A DNA stretch of 64,000 nucleotides from Sulfitobacter sp. M05 (GTDB taxonomy: Bacteria > Pseudomonadota > Alphaproteobacteria > Rhodobacterales > Rhodobacteraceae). The stretch covers positions 682,001-746,000 of the forward strand of contig NZ_JABEDH010000001.1 in the NCBI RefSeq assembly GCF_029285175.1, in the 5' to 3' direction. Positions within the stretch are counted from its first letter, which is position 1; each line of letters begins with the position of its first letter. The position numbers were made by a program, and so were the translations under genes. The notes under the pieces were generated by a model. The model was not told the origin of the DNA, ran no database searches, and saw nothing but the letters and a program-made list of their open reading frames with translations. This document shows, in pieces, positions 8,118 to 16,597 of the stretch.

Positions 8118-9875
8118 ATGAGATACGGGATCAAACAACGTGCGCTTTTGGTGCTGGCATTTTTGGCCATTGTGCTGGTGCTTGCGGCTGGCGTTTGGCG
8201 TTATGCCTATGATCAGGGGCTGGACCAGCTTGCCGCACGCGGGCAGGCGGATCTGGCGCTTGCGGGGGATCGGCTGGTAGGGCAGTTGCAGCGGTACCGC
8301 GATTTGGCGGTGCTTATGGCGGATCACCCGGTGATCGGCACCGCTGCGCGGTTTGGGGGCACGGATGGGACCCGCGATGTGCTGGTCGAGGTTGCAGATC
8401 AATCAGCTGCACTTGATGTGTTGGTCCTCTCTGCCCAAGGGCGCGTTGTGGCCTCGGCCTCAGGCAAAAGCCCGGCTGACCCGGGGCAGTACCGGTTTGT
8501 CAAACGGGCGCTGCGCGGGGCATTGGGCTGGGGCCATGGGCCAGCAGACCCTTTGACACAGCGGGCATTTTTCCACGCCGCGCCGATTTTCGATCCGGCT
8601 GGCAAGGTGCAGGGTGCTGTGGTGGTGGTCACTGATTTGAACGGCATCGACTATAATTGGCGTGGCACCAATCCGGCGGCGTTTTTTACCGATACCGCGG
8701 GAGAGGTCTATATTGCGAACCGTACCGAGCTATTGTTCTGGAAACGACCGGCTGGGGCCGCTGGGTTGATCCCGCCAACGGGAAGCGCACCGGCGTTTAG
8801 TGCCCGGATGGTGGGACCACACGAGGTTTGGCAATTGGGCTGGGGGCCCTATTTGCCGGGCGAAGCCTTGCATCTGACCCAAGAGCTGCCGGTGATCGGG
8901 ATGACAGGCGAGGTTTTGCTGGATGTCTCACAAACCCGCGCGCTGGCGTTCTCTCAGGCGGCGGCGGTGGCCGCCCTGTGTCTGGCCTTTGGATCCTTGT
9001 TGTTTCTTGCCTCTGAACGGCGGCGCACGCTGGCAGCGGCAAATCAGGAACTGGAGGCGCGGGTGGCCAAACGCACCGAAGCCCTGCGCGAGACCAACGA
9101 CAAGCTGGTCGCGGAGGCCGCCGTGCGTGAGGCGGCGCAGGTGGCATTGCGGCAAGCGCAGGACGATCTGGTGCAGGCGGGCAAGTTAAGCGCCCTTGGC
9201 CAGATGTCGGCGGGCATCAGTCACGAGTTGAACCAGCCCTTGATGGCGATCCGGTCATTTGCTGAAAACGCTGTTCAGTTTATGGAGCGGGGCAAGCCGG
9301 AACGGGCGGGAGAAAACCTGACGCGGATTTCAGAAATGAGCCAACGGATGGCGCGGATCATCCAGAACCTGCGGGCCTTTGCGCGGCAGGAGGACATCGC
9401 GCAGGACCGCGTCGATCTGCACAAAGTGTTGCAATCGGCGCTGGACCTGACACAAAGCCACCGCGAAGCGGCGGGGGTCACGCTGGAGTGGGACGCCACG
9501 GGGCGCGACATTTGGGTGCGCGGCGGCGAGGTGCGGCTGGGGCAGGTCTTTGTGAACCTGATTACCAATGCGGTGGACGCGATGGCCGGCAGCGCCACGC
9601 GGGCGCTACAGGTCGAGGCGCGGCGTCAGGGCGATGTGGTCAGCGTGGCGTTTCGGGATACAGGACCGGGGATTGAAATGCCCGACAAAGTGTTCGATCC
9701 CTTCTACAGCACCAAAACAGTAGATGAAAAAAGCGGCATGGGGTTGGGCCTGTCGATCAGCTATGGCATCGTTCAAAGCTTTGGCGGCCAGATCCGCGGG
9801 GCCAATCAGGAGGGGAGCGGGGCAGTGTTTACAGTGACACTTGAAGCGGCAACAGCCAAGGCGCAGGCGGCATGA
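8118..9875 (+). CDS. dctB: C4-dicarboxylate sensor histidine kinase DctB
   Basis: 585 residues from ATG 8118; an in-frame GTG at 8103 lies 3 bases after GGAG and is a possible alternative. TM1 at ~10-27, a periplasmic cache-type sensor region of ~250 residues, TM2 around FSQAAAVAALCLAFGSLLFLA, a coiled linker, the dimerisation box with phospho-acceptor His in AGISHELNQPL, and an ATPase domain (NLITNAVDAM, DTGPGI, GMGLGLSI). It should sense external C4-dicarboxylates and phosphorylate DctD, whose gene overlaps its stop by 4 bp (ATGA). Confidence 0.9.
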   Translation: MRYGIKQRALLVLAFLAIVLVLAAGVWRYAYDQGLDQLAARGQADLALAGDRLVGQLQRYRDLAVLMADHPVIGTAARFGGTDGTRDVLVEVADQSAALDVLVLSAQGRVVASASGKSPADPGQYRFVKRALRGALGWGHGPADPLTQRAFFHAAPIFDPAGKVQGAVVVVTDLNGIDYNWRGTNPAAFFTDTAGEVYIANRTELLFWKRPAGAAGLIPPTGSAPAFSARMVGPHEVWQLGWGPYLPGEALHLTQELPVIGMTGEVLLDVSQTRALAFSQAAAVAALCLAFGSLLFLASERRRTLAAANQELEARVAKRTEALRETNDKLVAEAAVREAAQVALRQAQDDLVQAGKLSALGQMSAGISHELNQPLMAIRSFAENAVQFMERGKPERAGENLTRISEMSQRMARIIQNLRAFARQEDIAQDRVDLHKVLQSALDLTQSHREAAGVTLEWDATGRDIWVRGGEVRLGQVFVNLITNAVDAMAGSATRALQVEARRQGDVVSVAFRDTGPGIEMPDKVFDPFYSTKTVDEKSGMGLGLSISYGIVQSFGGQIRGANQEGSGAVFTVTLEAATAKAQAA

Positions 9876-11101
9876 CGCGGACCGTTCTGTTGGTGGATGA
9901 CGACGCGGCAGTACGCGAAGCCTTGGCCCAGACGCTTGAGTTGGCGGATATCCCGACCATTGCGGCGGGGTCCTTTGTTGCGGCCAAGGACCGGATCACA
10001 GCGGATTTTGATGGGGTGATCCTGTCAGACATGCGGATGCCGGGGCGGGATGGGTTTCATCTGTTAGAATACGCCCATGCGCAGGACCGCGATTTGCCGG
10101 TGATCTTGCTGACTGGTGAAGGCGATATACCGATGGCCGTGGCCGCCATGGCAAAGGGGGCCTTTGGGTTTCTTGAAAAACCCTGTGCGCCAGCGGAATT
10201 GATTGCGGTGCTGGAACATGCGCTGCATACACGTGCGCTGGCGTTAGATAACCGCCGATTGCGCCAGCTGGTCGAAACCGGTGATCCAGCGGCGCGGATG
10301 GTTTTTGGCACCTCAGAGCTGGCAGAAACGCTGCGCCGTCAGGTGCGGCTGGTTGCACAGGCCGAGGGGGACGCGCTGGTCACCGGGGCACCCGGGTCGG
10401 GTATTTCCAAAGTGGCCGAGGTCATTCACCTGAGTTCACCGCGTTCCAAGGCGGCCTTTGTGAAACACGCAGCCGCCGGGATGACGCCGGAAATATTGCG
10501 TCTGGCCTTACAAGAGGCCGAGGGCGGTAGCCTGTTCATTGATGAGATTTCGCATCTGCCCGCGCAGGTGCAGCTTGTGCTGAGCGAAGGGCATGAGGGG
10601 CCGAAGGGGGTTTGTCTGGTGGCGGGCAACACCCGTGACCTGAAGGCCGAAATGCAGGCTGGCCGTTTTAATGCCGATCTTTACTACCGGCTTGAGGCGC
10701 TGAGCGTGCGCATTCCGTCCTTGGCCGAGCGCCCCGAAGACATTGCCGAGATGTTCCGCCGTTATGTGGCGCAGGCATCCGAGCAGGCGGGGCTGCGCGC
10801 TCCCGAAATTACGCCTGAGGTCATTGCCAGTCTCACGGCAAAAGAATGGCCGGGCAATGCGCGTTCGCTTATGTCTGTAGCCATGCGGTTCGTGATGGGT
10901 GTCCCTCAGGAGGTGGTGCCAGACACGACGCTTGGACTGGTTGAACAGATGTCTATGATCGAGCGCTCTTTACTGGAAACCGCGTTGCGGCGGTCCGCTG
11001 GGCAAGCATCAGCAGCGGCCAAAGCGCTGAAGTTACCGCGCAAGACCTTTTATGACAAACTGGCCCGTTACAGCCTGCGCGCCGAGGATTTTCGCGCCTG
11101 A
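9872..11101 (+). CDS. dctD: DctD-like response regulator with degenerate AAA+ domain
   Basis: 409 residues. Receiver domain with phospho-acceptor D53 (ILSDMRMPG) and K103, a shortened AAA+ domain, and a Fis-type helix-turn-helix at the C-terminus (AAKALKLPRKTFYDKLARY). Walker B (LFIDEI, ~221-226) is kept, but Walker A reads GAPGSGIS (172-179) without the usual GK, and the stretch that should carry GAFTGA between FVKHAAAG and GGSLFIDE is missing. NtrC-type regulators without GAFTGA occur in Rhodobacterales and act with the housekeeping sigma factor. Likely target is the downstream dctPQM operon. Confidence 0.88.
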   Translation: MTRTVLLVDDDAAVREALAQTLELADIPTIAAGSFVAAKDRITADFDGVILSDMRMPGRDGFHLLEYAHAQDRDLPVILLTGEGDIPMAVAAMAKGAFGFLEKPCAPAELIAVLEHALHTRALALDNRRLRQLVETGDPAARMVFGTSELAETLRRQVRLVAQAEGDALVTGAPGSGISKVAEVIHLSSPRSKAAFVKHAAAGMTPEILRLALQEAEGGSLFIDEISHLPAQVQLVLSEGHEGPKGVCLVAGNTRDLKAEMQAGRFNADLYYRLEALSVRIPSLAERPEDIAEMFRRYVAQASEQAGLRAPEITPEVIASLTAKEWPGNARSLMSVAMRFVMGVPQEVVPDTTLGLVEQMSMIERSLLETALRRSAGQASAAAKALKLPRKTFYDKLARYSLRAEDFRA

Positions 11102-11127
11102 TCCCGCCTGAGTCCGGATGATCTAAT

Positions 11128-11147
11128 TTGTGCGGATTTCCGCACAA
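11128..11147. promoter_or_regulatory. DctD operator 1 (upstream of dctP)
   Basis: TTGTGCGGATTTCCGCACAA: nine of ten base pairs are symmetric. It lies about 220 bp upstream of dctP, between dctD and dctP, and its centre is 32 bp (three helical turns) from that of a second related site. The arrangement fits cooperative binding of two DctD dimers on one DNA face. Confidence 0.75.
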
Positions 11148-11160
11148 GTGCGCCGCGCCC

Positions 11161-11178
11161 TGTGCGGATTATCGCACA
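11161..11178. promoter_or_regulatory. DctD operator 2 (upstream of dctP)
   Basis: TGTGCGGATTATCGCACA: arms TGTGCG/CGCACA with a 6-bp centre. It is weaker than the first site but shares its TGTGCGGATT half. Confidence 0.7.
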
Positions 11179-11365
11179 ACCCGTTTATGCGCATTCAACA
11201 GAATTCGGAGTTTCCGCCGGCAAGGTGCTGAAAAGTTTTCACAAAACTGTTTCGTTTCCCGAAGGTCAACACATCCTTGTGAGCCAGCCTTTGGCCAAGT
11301 CTTATAGATGCAGCGCAGGCAAAGGCCTGTGAAATAGTGATTCTGCACTCTGGGAGGAGACCACC

Positions 11366-12361
11366 ATGAAATTCCTGACAATGGCCGCTTTGGCTATGAC
11401 CGTATCCGCTGGCGCAGTTGCTGCTGCTTGTGACGATGGCGAGATCGTTATCAAGTTCAGCCATGTGACCAACACAGACAAACACCCCAAAGGCATCGCC
11501 GCATCGTTGCTGGAACAGCGCGTCAACGACGAGATGAATGGCAAAGCCTGCATGGAAGTTTTCCCGAACTCCACGCTGTATAATGATGATCAGGTGTTGG
11601 AAGCGTTGCTGCAAGGCGATGTTCAGCTGGCGGCACCATCTCTGTCCAAATTCGAACAGTTCACCAAGAAGTTCCGTATCTTTGACCTGCCGTTCATGTT
11701 CAAGAACATCGACGCGGTGGATGAATTCCAAAACTCGGACACCGGTCAGGCGATGAAAGAGGCGATGACCCGTCGCGGCCTGCTGGGGCTGGCGTTCTGG
11801 CACAATGGCATGAAACAGATGTCCGCCAACAAACCGCTGAACCTGCCCACCGATGCGGCCGGCCTTAAGTTCCGGGTGCAGAACTCCGACGTGCTGAAAG
11901 CACAGATGGCGGCGATGGGTGGCTCACCCCAGCCGATGGCGTTTTCCGAAGTATATGGCGCGTTGCAAACCGGCGTTGTGGATGGGCAGGAAAACACCTG
12001 GTCTAACATCTATGGCAAAAAGTTCTTTGAAGTTCAGGATGGTGTGACAGAAACCAACCACGGCATCATCGACTATCTGCTGGTCACCTCAACCGATTGG
12101 CTTGATTCACTGGACGCAGATGTGCGCGACCAGTTCATGACCATTGTTGCCGAAGTCACCGGGGCGCGCAATTCCGAGTCGACCTCAGTGAACGCCAAAG
12201 CCAAGCAAGCCATTCTGGATGCCGGCGGTATTGTGCGTGAATTGGATGCGGCACAGCGTGATGCCTGGGTGGCTACGATGAAGCCGGTCTGGGAAGAGTT
12301 CAAAGGCGATGTCGGTCAGGAAAACATCGACGCGGCACAGGCGATCAACGCCAAGCACTAA
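11366..12361 (+). CDS. dctP: TRAP transporter substrate-binding protein DctP
   Basis: 331 residues with an N-terminal signal peptide (MKFLTMAALAMTVSAGAVAA), strong site GGGAGGAG before the ATG. DctP-family features: KFSHVTNTDKHPKG near the N-terminus, FPNSTLYNDDQVLEAL, and the substrate-contact stretch GLKFRVQNSDV followed by PMAFSEVYGALQTGVVDGQENT. It binds C4-dicarboxylates (succinate, fumarate, malate) in the periplasm and delivers them to DctQM. Context with dctBD and dctQM makes the substrate class likely. Confidence 0.93.
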   Translation: MKFLTMAALAMTVSAGAVAAACDDGEIVIKFSHVTNTDKHPKGIAASLLEQRVNDEMNGKACMEVFPNSTLYNDDQVLEALLQGDVQLAAPSLSKFEQFTKKFRIFDLPFMFKNIDAVDEFQNSDTGQAMKEAMTRRGLLGLAFWHNGMKQMSANKPLNLPTDAAGLKFRVQNSDVLKAQMAAMGGSPQPMAFSEVYGALQTGVVDGQENTWSNIYGKKFFEVQDGVTETNHGIIDYLLVTSTDWLDSLDADVRDQFMTIVAEVTGARNSESTSVNAKAKQAILDAGGIVRELDAAQRDAWVATMKPVWEEFKGDVGQENIDAAQAINAKH

Positions 12362-12371
12362 GTGCTTGACG

Positions 12372-12399
12372 CAGCCGCCCCCGACCTGAGGGGCGGCTG
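12372..12399 (+). terminator. Intercistronic hairpin between dctP and dctQ
   Basis: CAGCCGCCCC (12372-12381) pairs with GGGGCGGCTG (12390-12399). The T-rich stretch follows only after some bases (AACTCAATTTATT). It probably acts as a partial terminator or 3' stabiliser so that DctP is made in excess over the membrane subunits. Confidence 0.65.
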
Positions 12400-12443
12400 T
12401 AACTCAATTTATTCACACGTTTATTCTGGACAGGGGGTGCCGC

Positions 12444-13124
12444 ATGTCTGGCCATTCATCGACGCAAACCGGGCTTGCGCGTATCGTAAGCGAGATTGAG
12501 GAGACTGCGATTGCGCTGATCCTCGGCTTGATGACCCTCATTACATTTATAAACGTGGTTCTGCGTTACGGGTTCAATACCGGCATTATCTGGGGCCTTG
12601 AGGTGGTGACGTTCCTGTTCGCATGGCTGGTGCTGTTTGGCATGTCCTATGCGGTCAAGGTGACGGCACATCTGGGCGTGGATGCGGTGATCAACCTGTT
12701 TGAAGAAGGGCCACGCAAGATGCTCGCCATTCTCGCGGGGCTGATCTGTGTGCTTTACGCGGGCTTGTTGATGAAAGGGGCTTGGGACTATTGGGCACCG
12801 TTTGCGGGGTTGGATGCCACCACGGGGCGCTGGTTCCCGACGGGGTTTGAAAACAGCCGGGATCAGGCCTGGTACGAGGTGATCGACACGCCGATCCCCG
12901 ACTGGCTGCGCTTTATCGAGCCGATCATGAACGAGGGGGAAGCCTATGAGAAAATCCCGCGTTTCATCCCCTACGCCATGCTGCCCTTTGGTGCCGCGCT
13001 GTTGTTGCTGCGCTTTGTTCAGGCCACCGTAAAAGTGATCACTGGCCGGCAGAAATCCCTGATCGTCAGTCACGAGGCCGAAGACGCGGTCGAAGACGTC
13101 AAACATATGAACGCGGAGGGCTAA
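12444..13124 (+). CDS. dctQ: TRAP transporter small membrane subunit DctQ
   Basis: 226 residues with four predicted membrane segments; the first is near LILGLMTLITFINVVLRYGF and contains the conserved NVVxRYxF pattern, and the hallmark W/E region LEVVTFLFAWLVLFG follows. A loop of ~60 residues between TM3 and TM4 is longer than in minimal DctQ proteins. It works with DctM as the permease. The ATG follows a GGGGG-rich ribosome site; the stop is 4 bp from dctM. Confidence 0.9.
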   Translation: MSGHSSTQTGLARIVSEIEETAIALILGLMTLITFINVVLRYGFNTGIIWGLEVVTFLFAWLVLFGMSYAVKVTAHLGVDAVINLFEEGPRKMLAILAGLICVLYAGLLMKGAWDYWAPFAGLDATTGRWFPTGFENSRDQAWYEVIDTPIPDWLRFIEPIMNEGEAYEKIPRFIPYAMLPFGAALLLLRFVQATVKVITGRQKSLIVSHEAEDAVEDVKHMNAEG

Positions 13125-13128
13125 GCAC

Positions 13129-14505
13129 ATGGAAGTCATCATTCTTTTCACCATGGTTGTAGGCCTGATGTTGGTCGGCGTGCCGATTGCGGTATCGTTG
13201 GGCCTGTCCTCTATCATCTTTTTGCTGGCGCTGTCCGACACCTCTATGGCGTCGATTGCCCAGACATTTTTTCAAGCCATGGCAGGGCATTATACGCTGC
13301 TGGCGATCCCGTTCTTTATTCTGGCCTCGTCCTTTATGTCGACGGGCGGCGTGGCACGGCGGATCATCCGGTTTTCCATCGCGCTGGTTGGGCATCTGCC
13401 CGGCGGGCTGGCGATTGCGGGGGTTTTTGCCTGTATGCTGTTTGCCGCACTCAGCGGTTCATCGCCGGCAACGGTGGTTGCGATCGGATCGATCGTCATC
13501 GTGGGTATGCGCGAGGTCGGCTATACCAAGGATTTTGCCGCTGGCGTCATTGCGGTTGCGGGCACGTTGGGCATCCTGATCCCGCCGTCGATTGTGATGG
13601 TTGTTTATGCCTCGGCCACAGATGTCTCCGTGGGGCGGATGTTCCTGGCCGGTGTCGTTCCGGGACTTCTGGCCGGGCTGATGCTGATGACGACAATCTA
13701 CATCATGGCGCGGGTGAGAAACTTGCCAAAAGGCGAATGGAAAGGCTGGGGCGAAGTGCGTCGCTCGGGCATTGAAGCGGGCTGGGGCCTGTTTCTGATC
13801 GTGATCATTCTGGGCGGCATCTATGGCGGTATCTTTACCCCGACCGAAGCCGCTGCAGTGGCAGCAGTCTATGCGTTCTTCATCGCCTCCTTTGTCTATC
13901 GCGATATGGGGCCGTTACATGTGGAAGGCGGCGGGGCGAATATCTCATTCTTCAGCAAGCCATGGTCGGCGCTCACGGTGTTTTTCCACCGCGACACCCG
14001 TGATACGCTGTTTGAAGCGGGCAAGCTGACGGTGACCTTGATGTTCATCATTGCCAATGCGCTGATCCTGAAACATGTGTTGACCGACGAGCAGATGCCG
14101 CAGCAAATCTCGGCAGCGATGCTGAGTGCCGGGTTCGGACCGATTGTGTTTTTGATTATCGTCAATGTGATCTTGCTGATTGGTGGACAGTTTATGGAGC
14201 CTTCCGGGCTGTTGGTGATTGTGGCACCTTTGGTGTTCCCGATTGCAATCGAACTGGGCATTGATCCGATTCACTTGGGCATCATCATGGTAGTGAACAT
14301 GGAAATCGGGATGATCACGCCGCCAGTTGGGTTGAACCTGTTTGTCACCTCGGGTGTGGCCAATATGCCGATGATGAATGTGGTACGGGCGGCCCTGCCG
14401 TTCTTGGCGGTGCTGTTCGTCTTCCTGATTATGGTGACCTATGTTCCTGCACTCAGCACCTGGTTGCCGGAATTGATGATGGGTCCGGAGATCATCACCA
14501 AGTGA
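13129..14505 (+). CDS. dctM: TRAP transporter large membrane subunit DctM
   Basis: 458 residues, about 12 hydrophobic segments. Family signatures include FFILASSFMSTGG, the LFAALSGSSPATVVAIGSI stretch, and GMITPPVGLNLFV near the C-terminus. It is the sodium-driven permease that takes dicarboxylate from DctP. GGAGGG inside the end of dctQ provides its ribosome site. The gene converges on tpiA with 48 bp between the stops. Confidence 0.93.
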   Translation: MEVIILFTMVVGLMLVGVPIAVSLGLSSIIFLLALSDTSMASIAQTFFQAMAGHYTLLAIPFFILASSFMSTGGVARRIIRFSIALVGHLPGGLAIAGVFACMLFAALSGSSPATVVAIGSIVIVGMREVGYTKDFAAGVIAVAGTLGILIPPSIVMVVYASATDVSVGRMFLAGVVPGLLAGLMLMTTIYIMARVRNLPKGEWKGWGEVRRSGIEAGWGLFLIVIILGGIYGGIFTPTEAAAVAAVYAFFIASFVYRDMGPLHVEGGGANISFFSKPWSALTVFFHRDTRDTLFEAGKLTVTLMFIIANALILKHVLTDEQMPQQISAAMLSAGFGPIVFLIIVNVILLIGGQFMEPSGLLVIVAPLVFPIAIELGIDPIHLGIIMVVNMEIGMITPPVGLNLFVTSGVANMPMMNVVRAALPFLAVLFVFLIMVTYVPALSTWLPELMMGPEIITK

Positions 14506-14553
14506 CGGCACTTGGTGAGACCTGCGGCATTGAGTTTAAGGGCAAGATGAAGA

Positions 14554-15297
14554 TCAGGAGGCGGCGAGGGCAGCGATAATCGGGGTGAAATCGCGGGCCT
14601 TGAGCGAGGCCCCCCCGACAAGGGCACCGTCGACGTTTTCGGCCTGAAAAATCGTGGCCGCATTGTCAGGTTTCACCGAGCCGCCATAAAGCAGCGGGAT
14701 GGCCATGCCGATGTCAGCACCGAAGCGGGCGATCAGGCGGTCACGGATGAAATCGTGGACTTCGATGATCTGTTCAAGGGTTGGCACCTTGCCAGTGCCG
14801 ATGGCCCAGATCGGTTCATAGGCGATGACGGTATTGTCGGCTGTGACGGCACCGGGCAGGGAACCGGCCAGCTGCCCCCCAATGATGTTGAGCGTGTTGT
14901 CAGCCTCGCGATCTTCCAGCGCTTCGCCGATGCACAGGATCGGGGTCAGGCCGGCGGACCATGCGGCCTCGGCCTTGTCGCGTACCATGGCATTGGTTTC
15001 GCTATGGGCGTCGCGGCGTTCGGAGTGGCCGATGATCACATAGGTGGCACCGGTGTCAGCAATCATTTGCGCAGCGATATCACCGGTGAACGCGCCGGAG
15101 GCCTGCATATGGCAATCCTGCGCCCCGATGGCGACGCCTTGTGCGGTTTCGCTGGCGCGAAACAACAAGGGTGCGGGGGGGCAGATCACCACGGTCGGGG
15201 CATTCTCTGGCAGGGATTTGCCCAGTAAATCAAGCTCGCACAAGGCTGCACTTGTGCCGTTCATTTTCCAGTTTCCGGCGGCAATTTTACGGCGCAT
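14554..15297 (-). CDS. tpiA: Triosephosphate isomerase
   Basis: 247 residues, complete. Catalytic residues are visible: K near the N-terminus (GNWKMNG), His in IIGHSERR and Glu in the signature AYEPIWAIGTGK; phosphate loop LLYGGSVK and GALVGGASL. It interconverts dihydroxyacetone phosphate and glyceraldehyde 3-phosphate in glycolysis and gluconeogenesis. Monocistronic by layout. Confidence 0.96.
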   Translation of the reverse strand: MRRKIAAGNWKMNGTSAALCELDLLGKSLPENAPTVVICPPAPLLFRASETAQGVAIGAQDCHMQASGAFTGDIAAQMIADTGATYVIIGHSERRDAHSETNAMVRDKAEAAWSAGLTPILCIGEALEDREADNTLNIIGGQLAGSLPGAVTADNTVIAYEPIWAIGTGKVPTLEQIIEVHDFIRDRLIARFGADIGMAIPLLYGGSVKPDNAATIFQAENVDGALVGGASLKARDFTPIIAALAAS

Positions 15298-15371
15298 GTC
15301 TGTCCTATGGTGTTGGGAATAATGGCTTTGCCTAACAGCTGGCAGCTTTTAAGGCAATTGTGGCCTGTGGC

Positions 15372-15701
15372 CTACCGCAAGAGAGCCAGTGCCGCGCGGG
15401 CAAGGGTGTTCGCCATGTCGGGATCATCCAGAGCGGCCTCTGGTAAGGTCCAGTAGGGCATTGCGGTCTCAGCGCCATTTTTGCGCGGATAGGTCCATTG
15501 CCGGCTGCCCGCCGCGGCCAGAGTTTTGATGAAACCGGCATCCTGCGCTTTGAGCAACAGCTGGCTGTCGGACTGCATCAGGGCAAAGATAACGCCGTTC
15601 GAATAGATACCCAGCCCGCCAAACATCTTGCGGGTGTTGAGATCGGGAATTTCGTTGAACAGCTCGGTGGCAAAAGCGATATCGGCGGGGCCGACGCTCA
15701 T
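15372..15701 (-). CDS. TfoX/Sxy N-terminal domain protein
   Basis: 109 residues: N-terminal TfoX domain only (ELFNEIPDLNTRKMFGGLGIYSNG, then DSQLLLKAQD and WTYPRKNGAETAMPYW). Gammaproteobacterial TfoX is a competence regulator; single-domain alphaproteobacterial forms are uncharacterised, so no competence role is claimed. Its start overlaps the stop of the upstream sufA-like gene (ATGA), suggesting one transcript with the Fe-S genes. Confidence 0.85.
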   Translation of the reverse strand: MSVGPADIAFATELFNEIPDLNTRKMFGGLGIYSNGVIFALMQSDSQLLLKAQDAGFIKTLAAAGSRQWTYPRKNGAETAMPYWTLPEAALDDPDMANTLARAALALLR

Positions 15702-16060
15702 TTCACGCTAAGGGAGTCGTCAAATTTGATCGATTCACCACATCCGCAGGCCTCGGTCACATTCGGATTATTGAACTTGAAGCCGGATTCCAACAAGGTG
15801 GTTTCATAGTCGATTTCAGTGCCGAACAGAAACATCTGCGCCATTGGGGCAATCATCACACAGGCCCCGTCTTGGGTGACCACCTCGTCATTCGGGTCGG
15901 CGTCGTCGACGTATTCCATGGTATATTCCATGCCTGCGCAGCCCCCTTTTTTTATGCCGATCCGCAGGCCTGCGTGACCGGCGGACGCCATCAACTTGTT
16001 GATTTGCGCTGCCGCTTTGGGGGTGATCGTGACGGCTTGTTTGCCGGGAATGCCGAACAT
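15698..16060 (-). CDS. sufA: HesB/IscA-type iron-sulfur cluster carrier (SufA-like)
   Basis: 120 residues. A-type carrier family with the three conserved cysteines in GGCAGMEY and ACGCGES, and the N-terminal ITPKAAAQINKLM pattern. It accepts assembled clusters and passes them to apoproteins. It lies 56 bp after the SufT gene on the same strand. Assignment as SufA rather than IscA or ErpA rests on that neighbour; sufBCDS is not in the window. Confidence 0.88.
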   Translation of the reverse strand: MFGIPGKQAVTITPKAAAQINKLMASAGHAGLRIGIKKGGCAGMEYTMEYVDDADPNDEVVTQDGACVMIAPMAQMFLFGTEIDYETTLLESGFKFNNPNVTEACGCGESIKFDDSLSVK

Positions 16061-16116
16061 GTCTGTCCTCCTGTTGCCCCCAAGATAGGAAAGGGGGCCG
16101 GTATTCTCAAGGTGGG

Positions 16117-16479
16117 TTACATGAAACCCAGCTCAAGGCGGGCTTCGTCGGACATCATGTCCATGCCCCATGGCGGTTCCCAGACCAGTTCCACATTCAC
16201 CTGTTTGATGCCGGGCAGAGGTTCGACTGCATCAGCAACCCAGCCTGGCATTTCACCGGCAACAGGGCAGCCGGGGGCGGTCAGGGACATTTTGATATCT
16301 ACGGCGTTCTCGGCGTCGATGTCGATGGTGTAGATCAGCCCGAGTTCGTAAATATTTACAGGAATTTCAGGGTCATAGACGCTGCGGCAGGCCTCAACGA
16401 CCTGTTCATACATCGGATGATCTGTGGTGGAGGGCGCAATCAGCGGCGTGCCTTCCATGGGTTGTGTTTGATCGGTCAT
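16117..16479 (-). CDS. sufT: SUF system assembly factor SufT (MIP18/DUF59)
   Basis: 120 residues. MIP18/DUF59 domain with YDPEIPVNIYELGLIY and the TAPGCPVAGEMPGW motif bearing the conserved cysteine. SufT assists maturation of Fe-S proteins when demand is high. Placed upstream of the A-type carrier and the TfoX-like gene; the three probably form the tail of a SUF locus. Confidence 0.9.
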   Translation of the reverse strand: MTDQTQPMEGTPLIAPSTTDHPMYEQVVEACRSVYDPEIPVNIYELGLIYTIDIDAENAVDIKMSLTAPGCPVAGEMPGWVADAVEPLPGIKQVNVELVWEPPWGMDMMSDEARLELGFM

Positions 16480-16597
16480 CTGGCCCTCGTTTATATCTTG
16501 AGTGTTTATATAGGGTTTGTCGCTTGCAACGTCTAGGGCGAGAAGCCGACTGAAGCATCGAGGTATCGTTTGCAGACAGCTGTCTAGGGGCCTATCC

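Noticed and set aside
10000-10500. Reading the DctD AAA+ region as a frameshifted gene
   Set aside because: The frame is continuous, motifs before and after the missing loop are intact, and the following Walker B is in frame, so this is a natural deletion rather than a sequence error.
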